From assembly GCA_905181825.1 (NCBI GenBank), contig CAJIZJ010000010.1:16977-80976 (forward strand): DNA of 64,000 nucleotides, read 5' to 3'. The notes beneath the pieces were generated by a model. It saw only the letters and a list, made by a program, of their open reading frames with translations, was not told where the DNA came from and ran no database searches. Position numbers and translations under genes: made by a program. Shown one piece after another: positions 55,369-64,000 of the stretch (its first letter is position 1; each line of letters starts with the position of its first letter). The DNA comes from an uncultured Flavobacteriaceae bacterium (GTDB taxonomy: Bacteria; Bacteroidota; Bacteroidia; Flavobacteriales; Flavobacteriaceae).

Positions 55369-55410
55369 GTTTTGTCGAAGAAATAAAAGAAAGAAATAAA
55401 AAAAATCATC

Positions 55411-55418
55411 TACATTTG
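55411..55418 (+). promoter_or_regulatory. -7 element of topA
   Basis: TACATTTG fits TAnnTTTG and ends 20 bases before the topA ATG, a spacing close to those at mutY, nadE and purH. The only upstream TTG is too distant. Confidence 0.45.
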
Positions 55419-55438
55419 TACTTCTTAAAAAACAAGTT

Positions 55439-57916
55439 ATGGCTAAGAATTTAGTGATTGTTGAGTCACCTGCAAAGGCAAAAACTATAGAAAAATTTCT
55501 AGGAAAAGACTTTAAAGTGGAGTCTAGTTTTGGGCATATTGCCGACCTTCCTTCTAAGGAGCTAGGGGTTGATGTTGAAGGAGATTTCATGCCTAGGTAT
55601 GAGGTTTCTACAGATAAAAAAGCGGTGGTTAGTAAATTAAAAACACTGGCCAAAAAAGCGGAGGTTGTTTGGCTAGCGAGTGATGAAGATAGAGAAGGAG
55701 AGGCTATTGCTTGGCATTTAGCGGAAACGTTAAAGCTAGATAAGTCAAAAACCAAAAGAATTGTATTTCATGAAATCACTAAAAGTGCTATTGAAAATGC
55801 AGTTAAAAACCCACGATCTATTGATTATAATTTAGTCGATGCACAACAAGCCAGACGTGTTTTAGATAGAATCGTTGGATATGAATTGTCTCCTGTATTA
55901 TGGCGTAAAGTCAAAGGAGGATTATCTGCTGGACGTGTGCAGTCTGTTTCAGTCCGACTGATTGTTGAGCGTGAGCGTGAAATTAGAGATTTTAATTCTG
56001 AGGCTACTTTTAGAGTTGACGCCGAGTTTACGACTTCCAAAGGGCAGGCATTCAAAGCAAAACTTCCAAAGGCATTTAATAGCGAATCAGATGCAAAAGC
56101 GTTTTTGGAAAAAAATAGCACAGCTTCTTTCTCCGTAGCAAGCTTGGAGAAAAAGCCAGCAAAAAAATCACCTGCTGCTCCCTTTACAACCTCTACATTA
56201 CAGCAAGAGGCTGCAAGAAAATTATATTTTTCAGTGAGTAAAACCATGAATATGGCCCAGCGCTTATATGAAGCTGGTTTAATTACATATATGAGAACAG
56301 ACAGTGTAAACCTGTCTCAAGAAGCCCGTAATACAGCGGCTCAAGAAATCTCTAGATCTTATGGGGACGCTTACAGTAAGCCTCGTAATTTTAAAGGAAA
56401 ATCAAAAGGAGCTCAAGAAGCTCACGAGGCGATTCGCCCTACAAACTTTTCAACGCATTCAGTTAATATTGAAAGAGATCAAGCCCGTTTGTATGACCTT
56501 ATTTGGAAGCGTGCTATTGCCTCTCAAATGAGCGATGCTCAGTTGGAGCGTACCAATGTCAAAATTAATACGACAAGCCATAGCGAAACATTTACAGCAA
56601 ATGGTGAGGTCATTAAATTTGATGGATTTCTAAAAGTATATCTTGAAGGTACTGATGAAGAAAACATGGAACAAGAGGGCATGTTGCCTGCAATGGTTCT
56701 TAATGAATCATTAGAAAATAATTACATAACAGCAACCGAGCGTTTTTCAAGACCACCATATCGATTTACTGAAGCCTCTCTTGTGAAAAAATTAGAAGAG
56801 CTAGGGATTGGGAGACCGTCTACGTATGCTCCAACAATTTCTACGATTCAAAACAGAAAATATGTTGAAAAAGGAACTATTGATGGAAACGAAAGAAGCT
56901 ATTGTTTATGGACCATGTCTAACGGAGAATTGGTCGGCAAAAAACTTACTGAGAAATACGGTTCTGATAAAGGAAAATTAGTTCCTACAGACATAGGAAT
57001 GATTGTTACCGACTTTTTGGTGAATCATTTTGAAGCTATTTTAGATTATAACTTCACAGCCAAGGTAGAAGCCGACTTTGATTTAATTGCAAGTGGAAAA
57101 GAAGACTGGACTAAAATGATGAAGTCATTTTATAAAGACTTCCACCCTCAAGTTGAGGAAGTTAGTCAAAATGCAGACCGTGAGTCAGGAGAGCGTATTT
57201 TGGGAACAGATCCAAAATCGGGTCGTCAGCTAAGTGTGCGATTAGGTAAATTTGGACCCATCGTTCAAATTGGTCTAGCCGACGAAGAAGAAAAGCAAGT
57301 TTTTGCTAGTGTTCCTCCAAACTTTCAACTGGCATCAATTACTTTTGAGGAAGCCTTGGACCTTTTTCAACTTCCAAAAGATTTAGGAGAGTATAAAGGA
57401 GAAGACATCATTGTAAATAACGGTCGTTTTGGTCCTTATGTGAAATTTGGTGAGAAATATATTTCAATTCCAAAGGGTACTGACCCAATGCGTGTAGAAA
57501 TTGAAGATGCGATAGAGTATATTAAGGAAAAAGAGGCTGCAGATGCCCCAATATACGAATACGAAGGCTTGCCAGTTCAAAAAGGAAAAGGGCGCTTTGG
57601 ACCTTTTATCAAGTGGAACAGCATGTTTATTAATGTGAATAAAAAATACGATTGGGACGATTTATCTTCAGATGATATTGAAACCTTAATCAAGGACAAA
57701 ATTCAAAAAGAAATTGATAAGCTTATTCACGACTGGGAAGAAGAAGGCATTCGTGTCGAAAAAGCTAGATGGGGACGTCATAATATCATTCAAGGAAAAA
57801 CCAAAATTGAACTTCCCAAAACAGTAGATGCTGCCAAGCTAACTTTAGAAGATGTAAAAGAACTGATTGCTAAAAATGCTCCAAAGAAAAAAACACGCGC
57901 TAAAAAGAAGAAGTAA
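55439..57916 (+). CDS. topA: DNA topoisomerase I, zinc-finger-free
   Basis: The 825-residue type IA topoisomerase relaxes negative supercoils. The N-terminal TOPRIM domain shows LVIVESPAKAKTI and ASDEDREGEAIAWHL. The active-site Tyr lies near residue 284 in ITYMRTDSVNLS, and RPSTYAPTI follows. Beyond ~580 the C-terminus has TOPRIM C-terminal repeats (RLGKFGPIVQIG, NNGRFGPYVKFG, KGRFGPFIKW) in place of Cys4 zinc fingers; only one Cys is present in the protein. A Lys-rich tail ends it. The stop abuts the start of the arginase-fold gene. Confidence 0.96.
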   Translation: MAKNLVIVESPAKAKTIEKFLGKDFKVESSFGHIADLPSKELGVDVEGDFMPRYEVSTDKKAVVSKLKTLAKKAEVVWLASDEDREGEAIAWHLAETLKLDKSKTKRIVFHEITKSAIENAVKNPRSIDYNLVDAQQARRVLDRIVGYELSPVLWRKVKGGLSAGRVQSVSVRLIVEREREIRDFNSEATFRVDAEFTTSKGQAFKAKLPKAFNSESDAKAFLEKNSTASFSVASLEKKPAKKSPAAPFTTSTLQQEAARKLYFSVSKTMNMAQRLYEAGLITYMRTDSVNLSQEARNTAAQEISRSYGDAYSKPRNFKGKSKGAQEAHEAIRPTNFSTHSVNIERDQARLYDLIWKRAIASQMSDAQLERTNVKINTTSHSETFTANGEVIKFDGFLKVYLEGTDEENMEQEGMLPAMVLNESLENNYITATERFSRPPYRFTEASLVKKLEELGIGRPSTYAPTISTIQNRKYVEKGTIDGNERSYCLWTMSNGELVGKKLTEKYGSDKGKLVPTDIGMIVTDFLVNHFEAILDYNFTAKVEADFDLIASGKEDWTKMMKSFYKDFHPQVEEVSQNADRESGERILGTDPKSGRQLSVRLGKFGPIVQIGLADEEEKQVFASVPPNFQLASITFEEALDLFQLPKDLGEYKGEDIIVNNGRFGPYVKFGEKYISIPKGTDPMRVEIEDAIEYIKEKEAADAPIYEYEGLPVQKGKGRFGPFIKWNSMFINVNKKYDWDDLSSDDIETLIKDKIQKEIDKLIHDWEEEGIRVEKARWGRHNIIQGKTKIELPKTVDAAKLTLEDVKELIAKNAPKKKTRAKKKK

Positions 57917-59077
57917 ATGATAGATTTCAGTTTTCTTTCTCCTGTTCAAGATCGGCTCGTTGATCAAATAGAGCTGCTACACGGTCAGGCTATAGGAAAA
58001 AAGCTAAGTGTCCATAGCTCTAAGGGAACTCCTGAACTTGAAGGTGTAAAAATAGCGATTGTAGGCGTTTTAGAGTCTAGGAATTCAGTAGACCATATTG
58101 GAGAAGAATTTCAGCTTAACGAAATACGAAAAGCATTTTATAAATTATTTCCAGGAAACTGGTTACATGGAATGGCCGACCTAGGAGACATCCAAAAAGG
58201 GGCTTCTGTAGAGGATACTTATTTTGCCTTAATAGAAGTGGTTTCTAGCTTAGTTAAAGCAAATATAATCCCTTTAATAATAGGCGGGTCACAAGACCTT
58301 ACCTATGCTAATTATAGAGCTTATGACAAAATCAGCTCAATGGTTAATATTGTAAATATTGATAAAAGTTTTGATTTAGGGGATTCCTCTAAACCTATAA
58401 ATAACGGAAGTTATTTGGGCAAAATTATTCTCGAACAGCCCTATAATTTATTTAATTACACAGTCATAGGGTTTCAAACCTACTTTAACTCTCAGGAAGA
58501 GATTGATTTAATGGAAAAGCTCTACTTTGAGTCCTATCGTTTAGGAGATATTGCACATTCAATACGTTTAGTTGAGCCTGTTTTGAGAGATGCTGATATT
58601 GTAACTCTAGACTTAAATTCTGTTAAATCATCTGAGGTAAGTCTTAAACAAAAATATTCTCCAAATGGATTCAATGGTCGTGAAATTTGCAGTATTTCTA
58701 GGTACGCAGGTATCAGTAATAAGGTAAGTTCTTTTGGAGTATATGAATATAATCCATCACAAGACGACGAAGCAACTGCTATGTTAGTGGCTCAAATAAT
58801 GTGGTATTTTATTGAGGGTGTGAATTGCAGAGTTAAGGATGATGACTTCAGTGATCAAGGAAATTACCTTAAATTTACAGTGCTAGTTGAGGATGAAGAA
58901 TTGGTGTTTTTTAAGAGTAAAAAGACCGGCCGCTGGTGGATTGAGATTCCTTTTTTAGAGTATTCAAATACTAAATCTAAACAACATCCGTTATTAGCCT
59001 GTATGCATGAAGATTACGAAAGCGCTACTAAAGGAATTATCCCTGAGCGCTGGTACAAAGCATACAAGAAAAATTAA
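57917..59077 (+). CDS. Arginase/formimidoylglutamase-fold protein with degenerate metal site
   Basis: The 386-residue protein has the ureohydrolase fold, but ligands of the binuclear Mn site are altered. The GGDHS motif is GGSQD (123-127), DAHxD is DKSFD (149-153), and the third motif DxDxxD is DLNSVK (232-237). Thus both His and one Asp are lost, while Asp149, Asp153 and Asp232 remain. Ordinary ureohydrolase catalysis is unlikely; a binding or structural role is inferred. The ATG directly follows the topA stop (no gap), and the gldKLMN operon begins 126 bases later. A sparse-metal or different reaction cannot be excluded. Confidence 0.85.
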   Translation: MIDFSFLSPVQDRLVDQIELLHGQAIGKKLSVHSSKGTPELEGVKIAIVGVLESRNSVDHIGEEFQLNEIRKAFYKLFPGNWLHGMADLGDIQKGASVEDTYFALIEVVSSLVKANIIPLIIGGSQDLTYANYRAYDKISSMVNIVNIDKSFDLGDSSKPINNGSYLGKIILEQPYNLFNYTVIGFQTYFNSQEEIDLMEKLYFESYRLGDIAHSIRLVEPVLRDADIVTLDLNSVKSSEVSLKQKYSPNGFNGREICSISRYAGISNKVSSFGVYEYNPSQDDEATAMLVAQIMWYFIEGVNCRVKDDDFSDQGNYLKFTVLVEDEELVFFKSKKTGRWWIEIPFLEYSNTKSKQHPLLACMHEDYESATKGIIPERWYKAYKKN

Positions 59078-59203
59078 ATTTATAATTATATGTTATTATT
59101 TGATAACATTCAACAAAAATAAAGTTGCTTTTTAGGAAATATATAGATAAGTTTACAAACTAAAATTTTTTCAGGATTTAATTTCCTTGATTTTTATTTA
59201 CAT

Positions 59204-60562
59204 ATGAAAAAAATATTTTTAATATCGTTAGTCATTGCATTTGTTAGCAGTTGTGGATCAAGTGATAAGGGTGAATTAGTTGGGGTCAAAGGTAAGAAAT
59301 GGCACCCAGAGAAGCCCTATGGAATGAGCTTAGTGCCTGGTGGTGCTTTTATCATGGGAAAATCCGATGATGATATAGCAGATGTTCAGGATGCACCAAC
59401 TCGAACTGTTTCGGTACGTTCATTTTATATGGACGAGACTGAAATAACTAATAGTGAGTACCGTCAATTTGTGTTTTGGGTTAGAGATTCAATACTTAGG
59501 TTAAAACTTGCAGAAATGGCCGAATTAGAAGGCAAGACGCCGGAAGATGAAAGTGGTATAGGAGCGTATGCTTACATTTCTGTTGAAGACGAAGATTTAA
59601 CACCTTACGAAAAATACATGATAGATATATATGGAGACGAGCAGAGAAAGCTTAACCGCGACGTGGATTTGATATTTGAAACTGATGAATATCCAGATGA
59701 ACTGTATTCAGAAGTGTTAGACAATATGTACCTTCCTATGGAAGAATCTTATAACGGACAGCGTACCTGGGATGTAGATCAGTTTCTTTTTGATTATTCT
59801 TATTTTGATTCTCAAGCTGCTGCTAAAGACAAAGGAGCTTCACGATCCAAATACATAATAAGACCTTTCCCAGAAGGTATTGACATCTATCCAGATACGA
59901 CTGTATGGGTTAGGGACTTTGAGTATTCGTACAACGAGCCAATGCATAATGACTATTTCTGGCACGAAGCTTATGGAAACTATCCGGTTGTTGGTATTAG
60001 GCATGATCAAGCTCAAGCATTTTGTCAATGGCGAACTTTATTGAAAAACTCTTATAAAAAATCAAAAGGAAAGCAGTTTGTAAATTCCTTTCGTTTGCCG
60101 TCTGAAGCAGAGTGGGAATATGCCGCAAGAGGAGGTCTTGAAGGGGCGAGTTATCCTTGGGGTGGCCCGTACACTAAAAATGACCGTGGGTGTTTTATGG
60201 CAAATTTCAAGCCTTTAAGAGGTAACTATGCAGCCGATCAAGCGTTGTATACTGTTGAAGCCGATGCCTATGAGCCAAACGACTACAACTTATATAATAT
60301 GTCCGGAAATGTTTCGGAATGGGTGATGTCTTCATACGAAGAATCTTCTTACGAATATTCGTCCTCGATCAATCCGAGTGTTAATGATGATGATAATAAA
60401 CGTAAAGTCGTTCGTGGTGGGTCTTGGAAAGATGTTGCTTATTTTTTACAAGTAAGTTCTAGAGACTACGAATATGCCGATTCAGCTCGAAGTTATATTG
60501 GCTTCCGTACTGTACAAGATTATATGGGTACTGACGCAACTGCTAATGAAGCTACCAATTAA
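59204..60562 (+). CDS. gldK: Gliding motility/T9SS lipoprotein GldK
   Basis: The 452-residue lipoprotein (lipobox VSSC, Cys17) contains a formylglycine-generating-enzyme-like (SUMF1) fold: GMSLVPGGAFIMG near residue 40, YMDETEITNSEYRQF, RLPSEAEWEYAARGG and the C-terminal VVRGGSWKD...YIGFRTV. GldK forms the outer-membrane-associated periplasmic ring of the T9SS with GldN. An insertion of about 150 residues (about 100-255) separates the two halves of the fold, as in the family. It heads gldKLMN. Confidence 0.95.
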   Translation: MKKIFLISLVIAFVSSCGSSDKGELVGVKGKKWHPEKPYGMSLVPGGAFIMGKSDDDIADVQDAPTRTVSVRSFYMDETEITNSEYRQFVFWVRDSILRLKLAEMAELEGKTPEDESGIGAYAYISVEDEDLTPYEKYMIDIYGDEQRKLNRDVDLIFETDEYPDELYSEVLDNMYLPMEESYNGQRTWDVDQFLFDYSYFDSQAAAKDKGASRSKYIIRPFPEGIDIYPDTTVWVRDFEYSYNEPMHNDYFWHEAYGNYPVVGIRHDQAQAFCQWRTLLKNSYKKSKGKQFVNSFRLPSEAEWEYAARGGLEGASYPWGGPYTKNDRGCFMANFKPLRGNYAADQALYTVEADAYEPNDYNLYNMSGNVSEWVMSSYEESSYEYSSSINPSVNDDDNKRKVVRGGSWKDVAYFLQVSSRDYEYADSARSYIGFRTVQDYMGTDATANEATN

Positions 60563-60617
60563 AATTAACTAAATCAAAATCATCTAAATTCTAATAACTT
60601 TTTTTAAATCTAATATT

Positions 60618-61235
60618 ATGGCACAAGAAGGAAAAATTACAATCACAAATATGGTCTACGGACTTGGGGCAGCAATTGTTATTGTTGGAGCACTTTTTAA
60701 AATACAACATTGGCCTTTTGCATCTGCAATTTTAACCGCTGGAATGATTGTTGAAGCACTTGTATTTACATGGTCTGCTTTTGAAAAACAATCCGATGAT
60801 TTAGATTGGACTATAGCTTATCCAGAACTTTCTGGTGGGTCAGCCAAAGTTAAAGCGGGTAAAGAAGAAACCGCAGAAGGTGTACTTACCAAAAAATTAG
60901 ATAGTTTATTAAAAGAAGCTAAGATTGACGGTGCCCTAGTAACTAGCTTAGGGGATAGCATAAGAGATTTAAACTCTGCTGCTGTTGGTATGGGTGGATC
61001 TGCAGGTGCTTCTGAAAAATACAACGATCAAATGGCGCAAGCTGCGGCACAAATGGAATCTATAAACAGTCTTTACAAAGCACAACTTGACAGTGCGACT
61101 CGTCAAGCTGAAATCAATCAAGATTCGATTGAAAATGCTACAAAATTAAAAGAGCAAATGGAATCTTTAGCATCTAACCTTTCTTCTTTGAATGGTGTCT
61201 ACGGAGGCATGTTATCTGCAATGAATAAAAAATAA
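60618..61235 (+). CDS. gldL: T9SS motor protein GldL
   Basis: The 205-residue inner-membrane protein has two transmembrane helices (about 11-28 and 33-55). Lys28 and His31 lie between them and Glu46 is buried in the second helix, matching the charged residues needed for proton-driven motor function in GldL. The cytoplasmic tail is helical. GldL forms a pentameric stator around the two GldM helices. It lies 55 bases after gldK. Confidence 0.95.
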   Translation: MAQEGKITITNMVYGLGAAIVIVGALFKIQHWPFASAILTAGMIVEALVFTWSAFEKQSDDLDWTIAYPELSGGSAKVKAGKEETAEGVLTKKLDSLLKEAKIDGALVTSLGDSIRDLNSAAVGMGGSAGASEKYNDQMAQAAAQMESINSLYKAQLDSATRQAEINQDSIENATKLKEQMESLASNLSSLNGVYGGMLSAMNKK

Positions 61236-61283
61236 TTAGTTTTTGAAACTAATATCAATCACTAATCTAAAAAATTAATTAAC

Positions 61284-62864
61284 ATGGCAGGAGGAAAAGC
61301 ATCCGCAAGGCAGAAAATGATAAACTTGATGTATTTGGTATTCATCGCAATGATGGCTATGAACATGTCAAAAGAAGTACTGTCCGCATTTGGACTCATG
61401 GAAGCTAAGTTTGCAGAGTCAAACAGTTTAACATCAACATCTAACAGTGCCTTGTTAGCTGATTTGATAAGCAAAGGAGAAGAAAAACCAGAAGAATTTG
61501 CATTTGCAGCAAACAAGGCACAACAGGTAAGTGCTATTTCTGATGATTTCTTTAAATACATTGAAACTTTAAAAATCGATTTATTAAAAACTGGAGGATA
61601 TTCGATTGATCCAGATACTGGCAAACTTCCATTTGAACAAATGGATAAAACTGATATTCTTGATGAAAAATGGTTTACAGGAGATCGGTTGACCAAGGCT
61701 GGAAACGCTGTAATGGTTGCAATTGATAAATATAAGTTAGACATTAAAGAGGTTTTAGGGACTGACATAAAATATAAGAAAGCAGTTGAAGCTTTTGATA
61801 GAAGATTTGATACAAGTCCAATAAAAAACAAAGATGGTGTTGAAAAGGGTTGGTTGGATTATAATTATCAAGGATTTCCAGCTATAGCCTCTTACACAAA
61901 GCTTACTGCTATACAGAACGATGTTAAAGTAACCGAGGCGAGTATGTTTAACCTGTTTTTAGGAAATACACTTACAGAAGCAGTTACTTTGAAAAATTAT
62001 AAAGCCATTGTTCTGGCAGATAAATCAGCATTTTTTGCAGGTGAAAAATTTCAAGGGCGTGTTGTTTTAGGTAAATATGCAAATGTAATTCCAACCAAAC
62101 TTTCGGTTAATGGCCAGGAGATTGATATATCTCAAGCAATTGACTCAACAGGGGCAGCGAAGTTAGACTTCAATGTTGGTTCTGTAGGCGAGCAAAAAAT
62201 TGATGGTCGTTTTACATTTTTAGAAGATGGAAAACCGTTAGAGATCCCTATTGTTGGTAACTATGTTGTAGTACCAAGGCCTGATGATGCTTCTATTGCA
62301 AATGATAAAATGAATGTTGTTTATAGAGGACTTAACAATCCATTAAGTATCTCTTTTGCTGGAGTTCCTGATAATAAAGTAAATGTTTCAGTTAATGGTG
62401 AGTCTACAATTAGAAAGGTCAGTAATGGAAAATATGTCTTAGTTCCATCTACTGGAAAAGAAGCTTTAATCTCTGCGATAGCAACCTTAGACGATGACAC
62501 TAAAGTCATTTCTACTCAATTGTTTAGAATTAAGTCAATTCCTAATCCAAAAGGAAAAATTTCCGGAAAATCAGGTTCTATTAGACTTAATAAAAATTCT
62601 GTTTTAACTTCTCAGATATTAGCTGATTTTGGAGACTTTGTTTATGATTTAAAACCATCGGTTTATTCTTTTGACATAACGATATCTGGACAAACTCCGA
62701 TTACTGTAAGTGGTAGGAATAGATTAGACGATAGAGCTAAAGAAGCTGTTAGGAGAGCGCCTAAAAGATCATCAATCACAATAGATAATATTAAAGTCAG
62801 AGTGCAAGGGGTATCTGCTCGTATCCCTGAAGCTGCGCCAGTAATTATACAATTGACAAATTAA
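61284..62864 (+). CDS. gldM: T9SS motor/periplasmic shaft protein GldM
   Basis: The 526-residue protein has one N-terminal membrane helix (about 12-28, LMYLVFIAMMAMNM) and a long periplasmic part made of four beta-rich domains, as in the known GldM shaft. GldM dimers turn inside the GldL ring and transmit energy to the GldK-GldN ring. It lies 48 bases after gldL; length is normal (about 510-530). Confidence 0.96.
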   Translation: MAGGKASARQKMINLMYLVFIAMMAMNMSKEVLSAFGLMEAKFAESNSLTSTSNSALLADLISKGEEKPEEFAFAANKAQQVSAISDDFFKYIETLKIDLLKTGGYSIDPDTGKLPFEQMDKTDILDEKWFTGDRLTKAGNAVMVAIDKYKLDIKEVLGTDIKYKKAVEAFDRRFDTSPIKNKDGVEKGWLDYNYQGFPAIASYTKLTAIQNDVKVTEASMFNLFLGNTLTEAVTLKNYKAIVLADKSAFFAGEKFQGRVVLGKYANVIPTKLSVNGQEIDISQAIDSTGAAKLDFNVGSVGEQKIDGRFTFLEDGKPLEIPIVGNYVVVPRPDDASIANDKMNVVYRGLNNPLSISFAGVPDNKVNVSVNGESTIRKVSNGKYVLVPSTGKEALISAIATLDDDTKVISTQLFRIKSIPNPKGKISGKSGSIRLNKNSVLTSQILADFGDFVYDLKPSVYSFDITISGQTPITVSGRNRLDDRAKEAVRRAPKRSSITIDNIKVRVQGVSARIPEAAPVIIQLTN

Positions 62865-62870
62865 AAAAAA

Positions 62871-63917
62871 ATGAAATATTTACTTTTATTAATCTTGATT
62901 CTACCAGCTTCGGTGCTTGGACAGCGCAATATTTTAAATGCAAAGTCTCCTGATGAAATTGGGCAAAAAACAATCGATGAGCTCATTATAGGCGAAGATG
63001 AAGGTCCTCTAGCCTATGCATATGTTAATGAAAGAGATGTTTTATTTTCAATGACTGTTTGGGAATCTATAGATTTAGATGAGCGTGTAAATTTTCCTTT
63101 GTATTTCCCTGCAGATACTACTCTTGTAAGGGTAGAAAGAAGACCATTAATTCACTACTTGTTAACAAATGCCAAAGATGATTTTATTGAAATTTACAAA
63201 TCAGATATCTTAAAGGATCCGATCGACTTGTTTGAGCTTAACGAAAGTTTAAGGTATCGAAAAATTAAAGCAGGTAAAGACGAAGGTATAGGAGAAGAGA
63301 GAATTGAGAACGAAGGAGGCTCAAGAAAAGGGTTCCTTATTTTAAACAAGGTTGATCTTGGTGAATATACTGGAGTTGATGAAACTCAGATGGATGATGA
63401 AGAGTTTGCTAAATTTAATACTGAAATGGAACGTTTAATTTTTGATAACAATTTGCTTGATCCAGAAGATTATGATGAGTCGGTATTTGACTATGCAGAT
63501 GTAATTGAATATAGAATTAAAGGCGTCTGGTATTTTGATAAGCGTCAAGCAGAGCTAAAATACAGACCAATTGCTATTGCTCCTGTGATGGTTAGTCCAT
63601 CTCAAAAATCTAAGTTGATTGATAATCCTAATGAAAAGGTTGTGCCAGTCCCAATGTTTTGGATGTTTTATCCGGATACTAGAGAGGTGTTATTTGAAGC
63701 AGAGGCTTTTAACGAAGCAAATACCTCTAAGCCTGTTAACTTTGATCATTTAATTAATTCAAGACGTTTTTCAGCTTTCATATACAAAGAAGACAACGTG
63801 TTTCAAGACAGAAGTTTGAAGGAGTACATCCCTGAGAATGCCCTTATGCAGTTGTTGGAATCTGAACGTATTAAAGAGAAAGTTAGAAATAAAGAACAAG
63901 ATATGTGGAGTTACTAA
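62871..63917 (+). CDS. gldN: T9SS ring protein GldN
   Basis: The 348-residue exported protein has a signal peptide ending VLGQ (residue 18). The GldN/PorN family pattern is seen in YVNERDVLFSMTVWESIDLDERVNFPLYFP, the SLRYRKIKAG segment, the central EYRIKGVWYFDKRQAELKYRPIAIAPV block, and PVPMFWMFYPDTREVL. It forms the periplasmic ring with GldK. It follows gldM by 6 bases and precedes a terminator. Confidence 0.95.
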   Translation: MKYLLLLILILPASVLGQRNILNAKSPDEIGQKTIDELIIGEDEGPLAYAYVNERDVLFSMTVWESIDLDERVNFPLYFPADTTLVRVERRPLIHYLLTNAKDDFIEIYKSDILKDPIDLFELNESLRYRKIKAGKDEGIGEERIENEGGSRKGFLILNKVDLGEYTGVDETQMDDEEFAKFNTEMERLIFDNNLLDPEDYDESVFDYADVIEYRIKGVWYFDKRQAELKYRPIAIAPVMVSPSQKSKLIDNPNEKVVPVPMFWMFYPDTREVLFEAEAFNEANTSKPVNFDHLINSRRFSAFIYKEDNVFQDRSLKEYIPENALMQLLESERIKEKVRNKEQDMWSY

Positions 63918-63937
63918 ACACATTCCACTTTACATAC

Positions 63938-63969
63938 AAAACGCTTATCTTTAGATAGGCGTTTTTGTT
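63938..63969 (+). terminator. Terminator of the gldKLMN operon
   Basis: AAAACGCTTATCT and AGATAGGCGTTTT form a 13-bp stem with one G-T pair and a 2-base loop. A T-rich tail follows. Confidence 0.85.
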
Positions 63970-63986
63970 TTTAAAATAGTTTATAA

Positions 63987-64000
63987 ATGAACTGTGATTA
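63987..64000 (+). CDS. Possible start of the next gene (partial)
   Basis: An ATG at 63987 after an A/T-rich leader opens MNCD and then an incomplete codon. The start resembles N-termini of FAD-dependent oxidoreductases, but four residues do not allow a call; the frame could even stop at the next base. Confidence 0.2.

Noticed and set aside
55351..55755. A 134-codon minus-strand frame over the topA start.
   Set aside because: It covers the topA promoter and first codons in antisense and resembles a reversed Lys-rich coding sequence.
61262..61831. A 189-codon open frame on the minus strand across the start of gldM.
   Set aside because: It is the complement of gldM codons; gldM has full family motifs and operon position, and the antisense peptide has no start context or recognisable domain.

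Overview
The window reads as a chromosomal segment of a low-GC marine-type member of Flavobacteriaceae (Bacteroidota). The evidence is the complete gldK-gldL-gldM-gldN motor operon, gldB-gldC and gldE-gldD, three secreted proteins with type IX secretion (T9SS) C-terminal domains, many lipoproteins, promoters of the TAnnTTTG (-7) type, and A-rich start regions without Shine-Dalgarno sequences. No rRNA, tRNA, insertion sequence, phage or CRISPR array was seen. Nearly all of the window is ordinary core genome at high coding density.

Layout. 1-2237 (minus): start of a suf Fe-S operon (IscA-like carrier, sufB, a small lipoprotein, sufC running off the edge). 2343-6803 (minus): four exported lipoproteins, namely two beta-propeller-like proteins, an MbnP-like copper protein and an MbnH/MauG-like di-haem protein. 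6922-13796: thiL, then a minus-strand block mutY-ssb-gldE-gldD, then HU, a 29-residue very basic micro-protein and RNase G. 13851-18119 (minus): leuA-leuC-leuD-leuB. 18267-22893 (plus): an uncharacterised helical protein, then a SAM-I riboswitch controlling metY-osmC-metX. 22971-25603 (minus): twin T9SS type A proteins with nearly identical 3' ends. 25850-30257: polyprenyl synthase and a primase without zinc ligands, facing nadE plus a response regulator without its phospho-acceptor Asp. 30431-36958 (plus): a 1705-residue type B T9SS protein, gldB, gldC. 36959-44072 (minus): the cell-shape cluster mreB-mreC-mreD-mrdA-rodA and purH. 44183-47845: a GAF-domain methionine sulfoxide reductase-like gene, then a Cys-rich small protein, a TonB-dependent receptor and a heavy-metal-associated protein, a probable copper locus. 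47935-54385 (minus): groL-groS, and miaB / sigma-54 activator / lptE / TPR protein / secG. 54535-63917 (plus): a membrane protein, topA, a degenerate arginase-fold protein, then gldKLMN.

How the parts work together. Gliding and T9SS genes occur at four places (gldED, gldBC, gldKLMN and the secreted substrates), interleaved with envelope growth (mre/rod), LPS export (lptE) and protein export (secG). Two loci point to copper handling at the cell surface (MbnH/MbnP-like; Cys-rich protein/TonB receptor/HMA protein). Several proteins keep a family fold but have lost residues needed for the textbook activity: the DnaG zinc ribbon, the RNase G zinc link, the receiver Asp, and the ureohydrolase metal ligands. 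These, the MbnH/MbnP-propeller operon and the 29-residue basic protein are the parts most worth a second look. All promoter, terminator and domain calls were made by eye; no similarity search was run.
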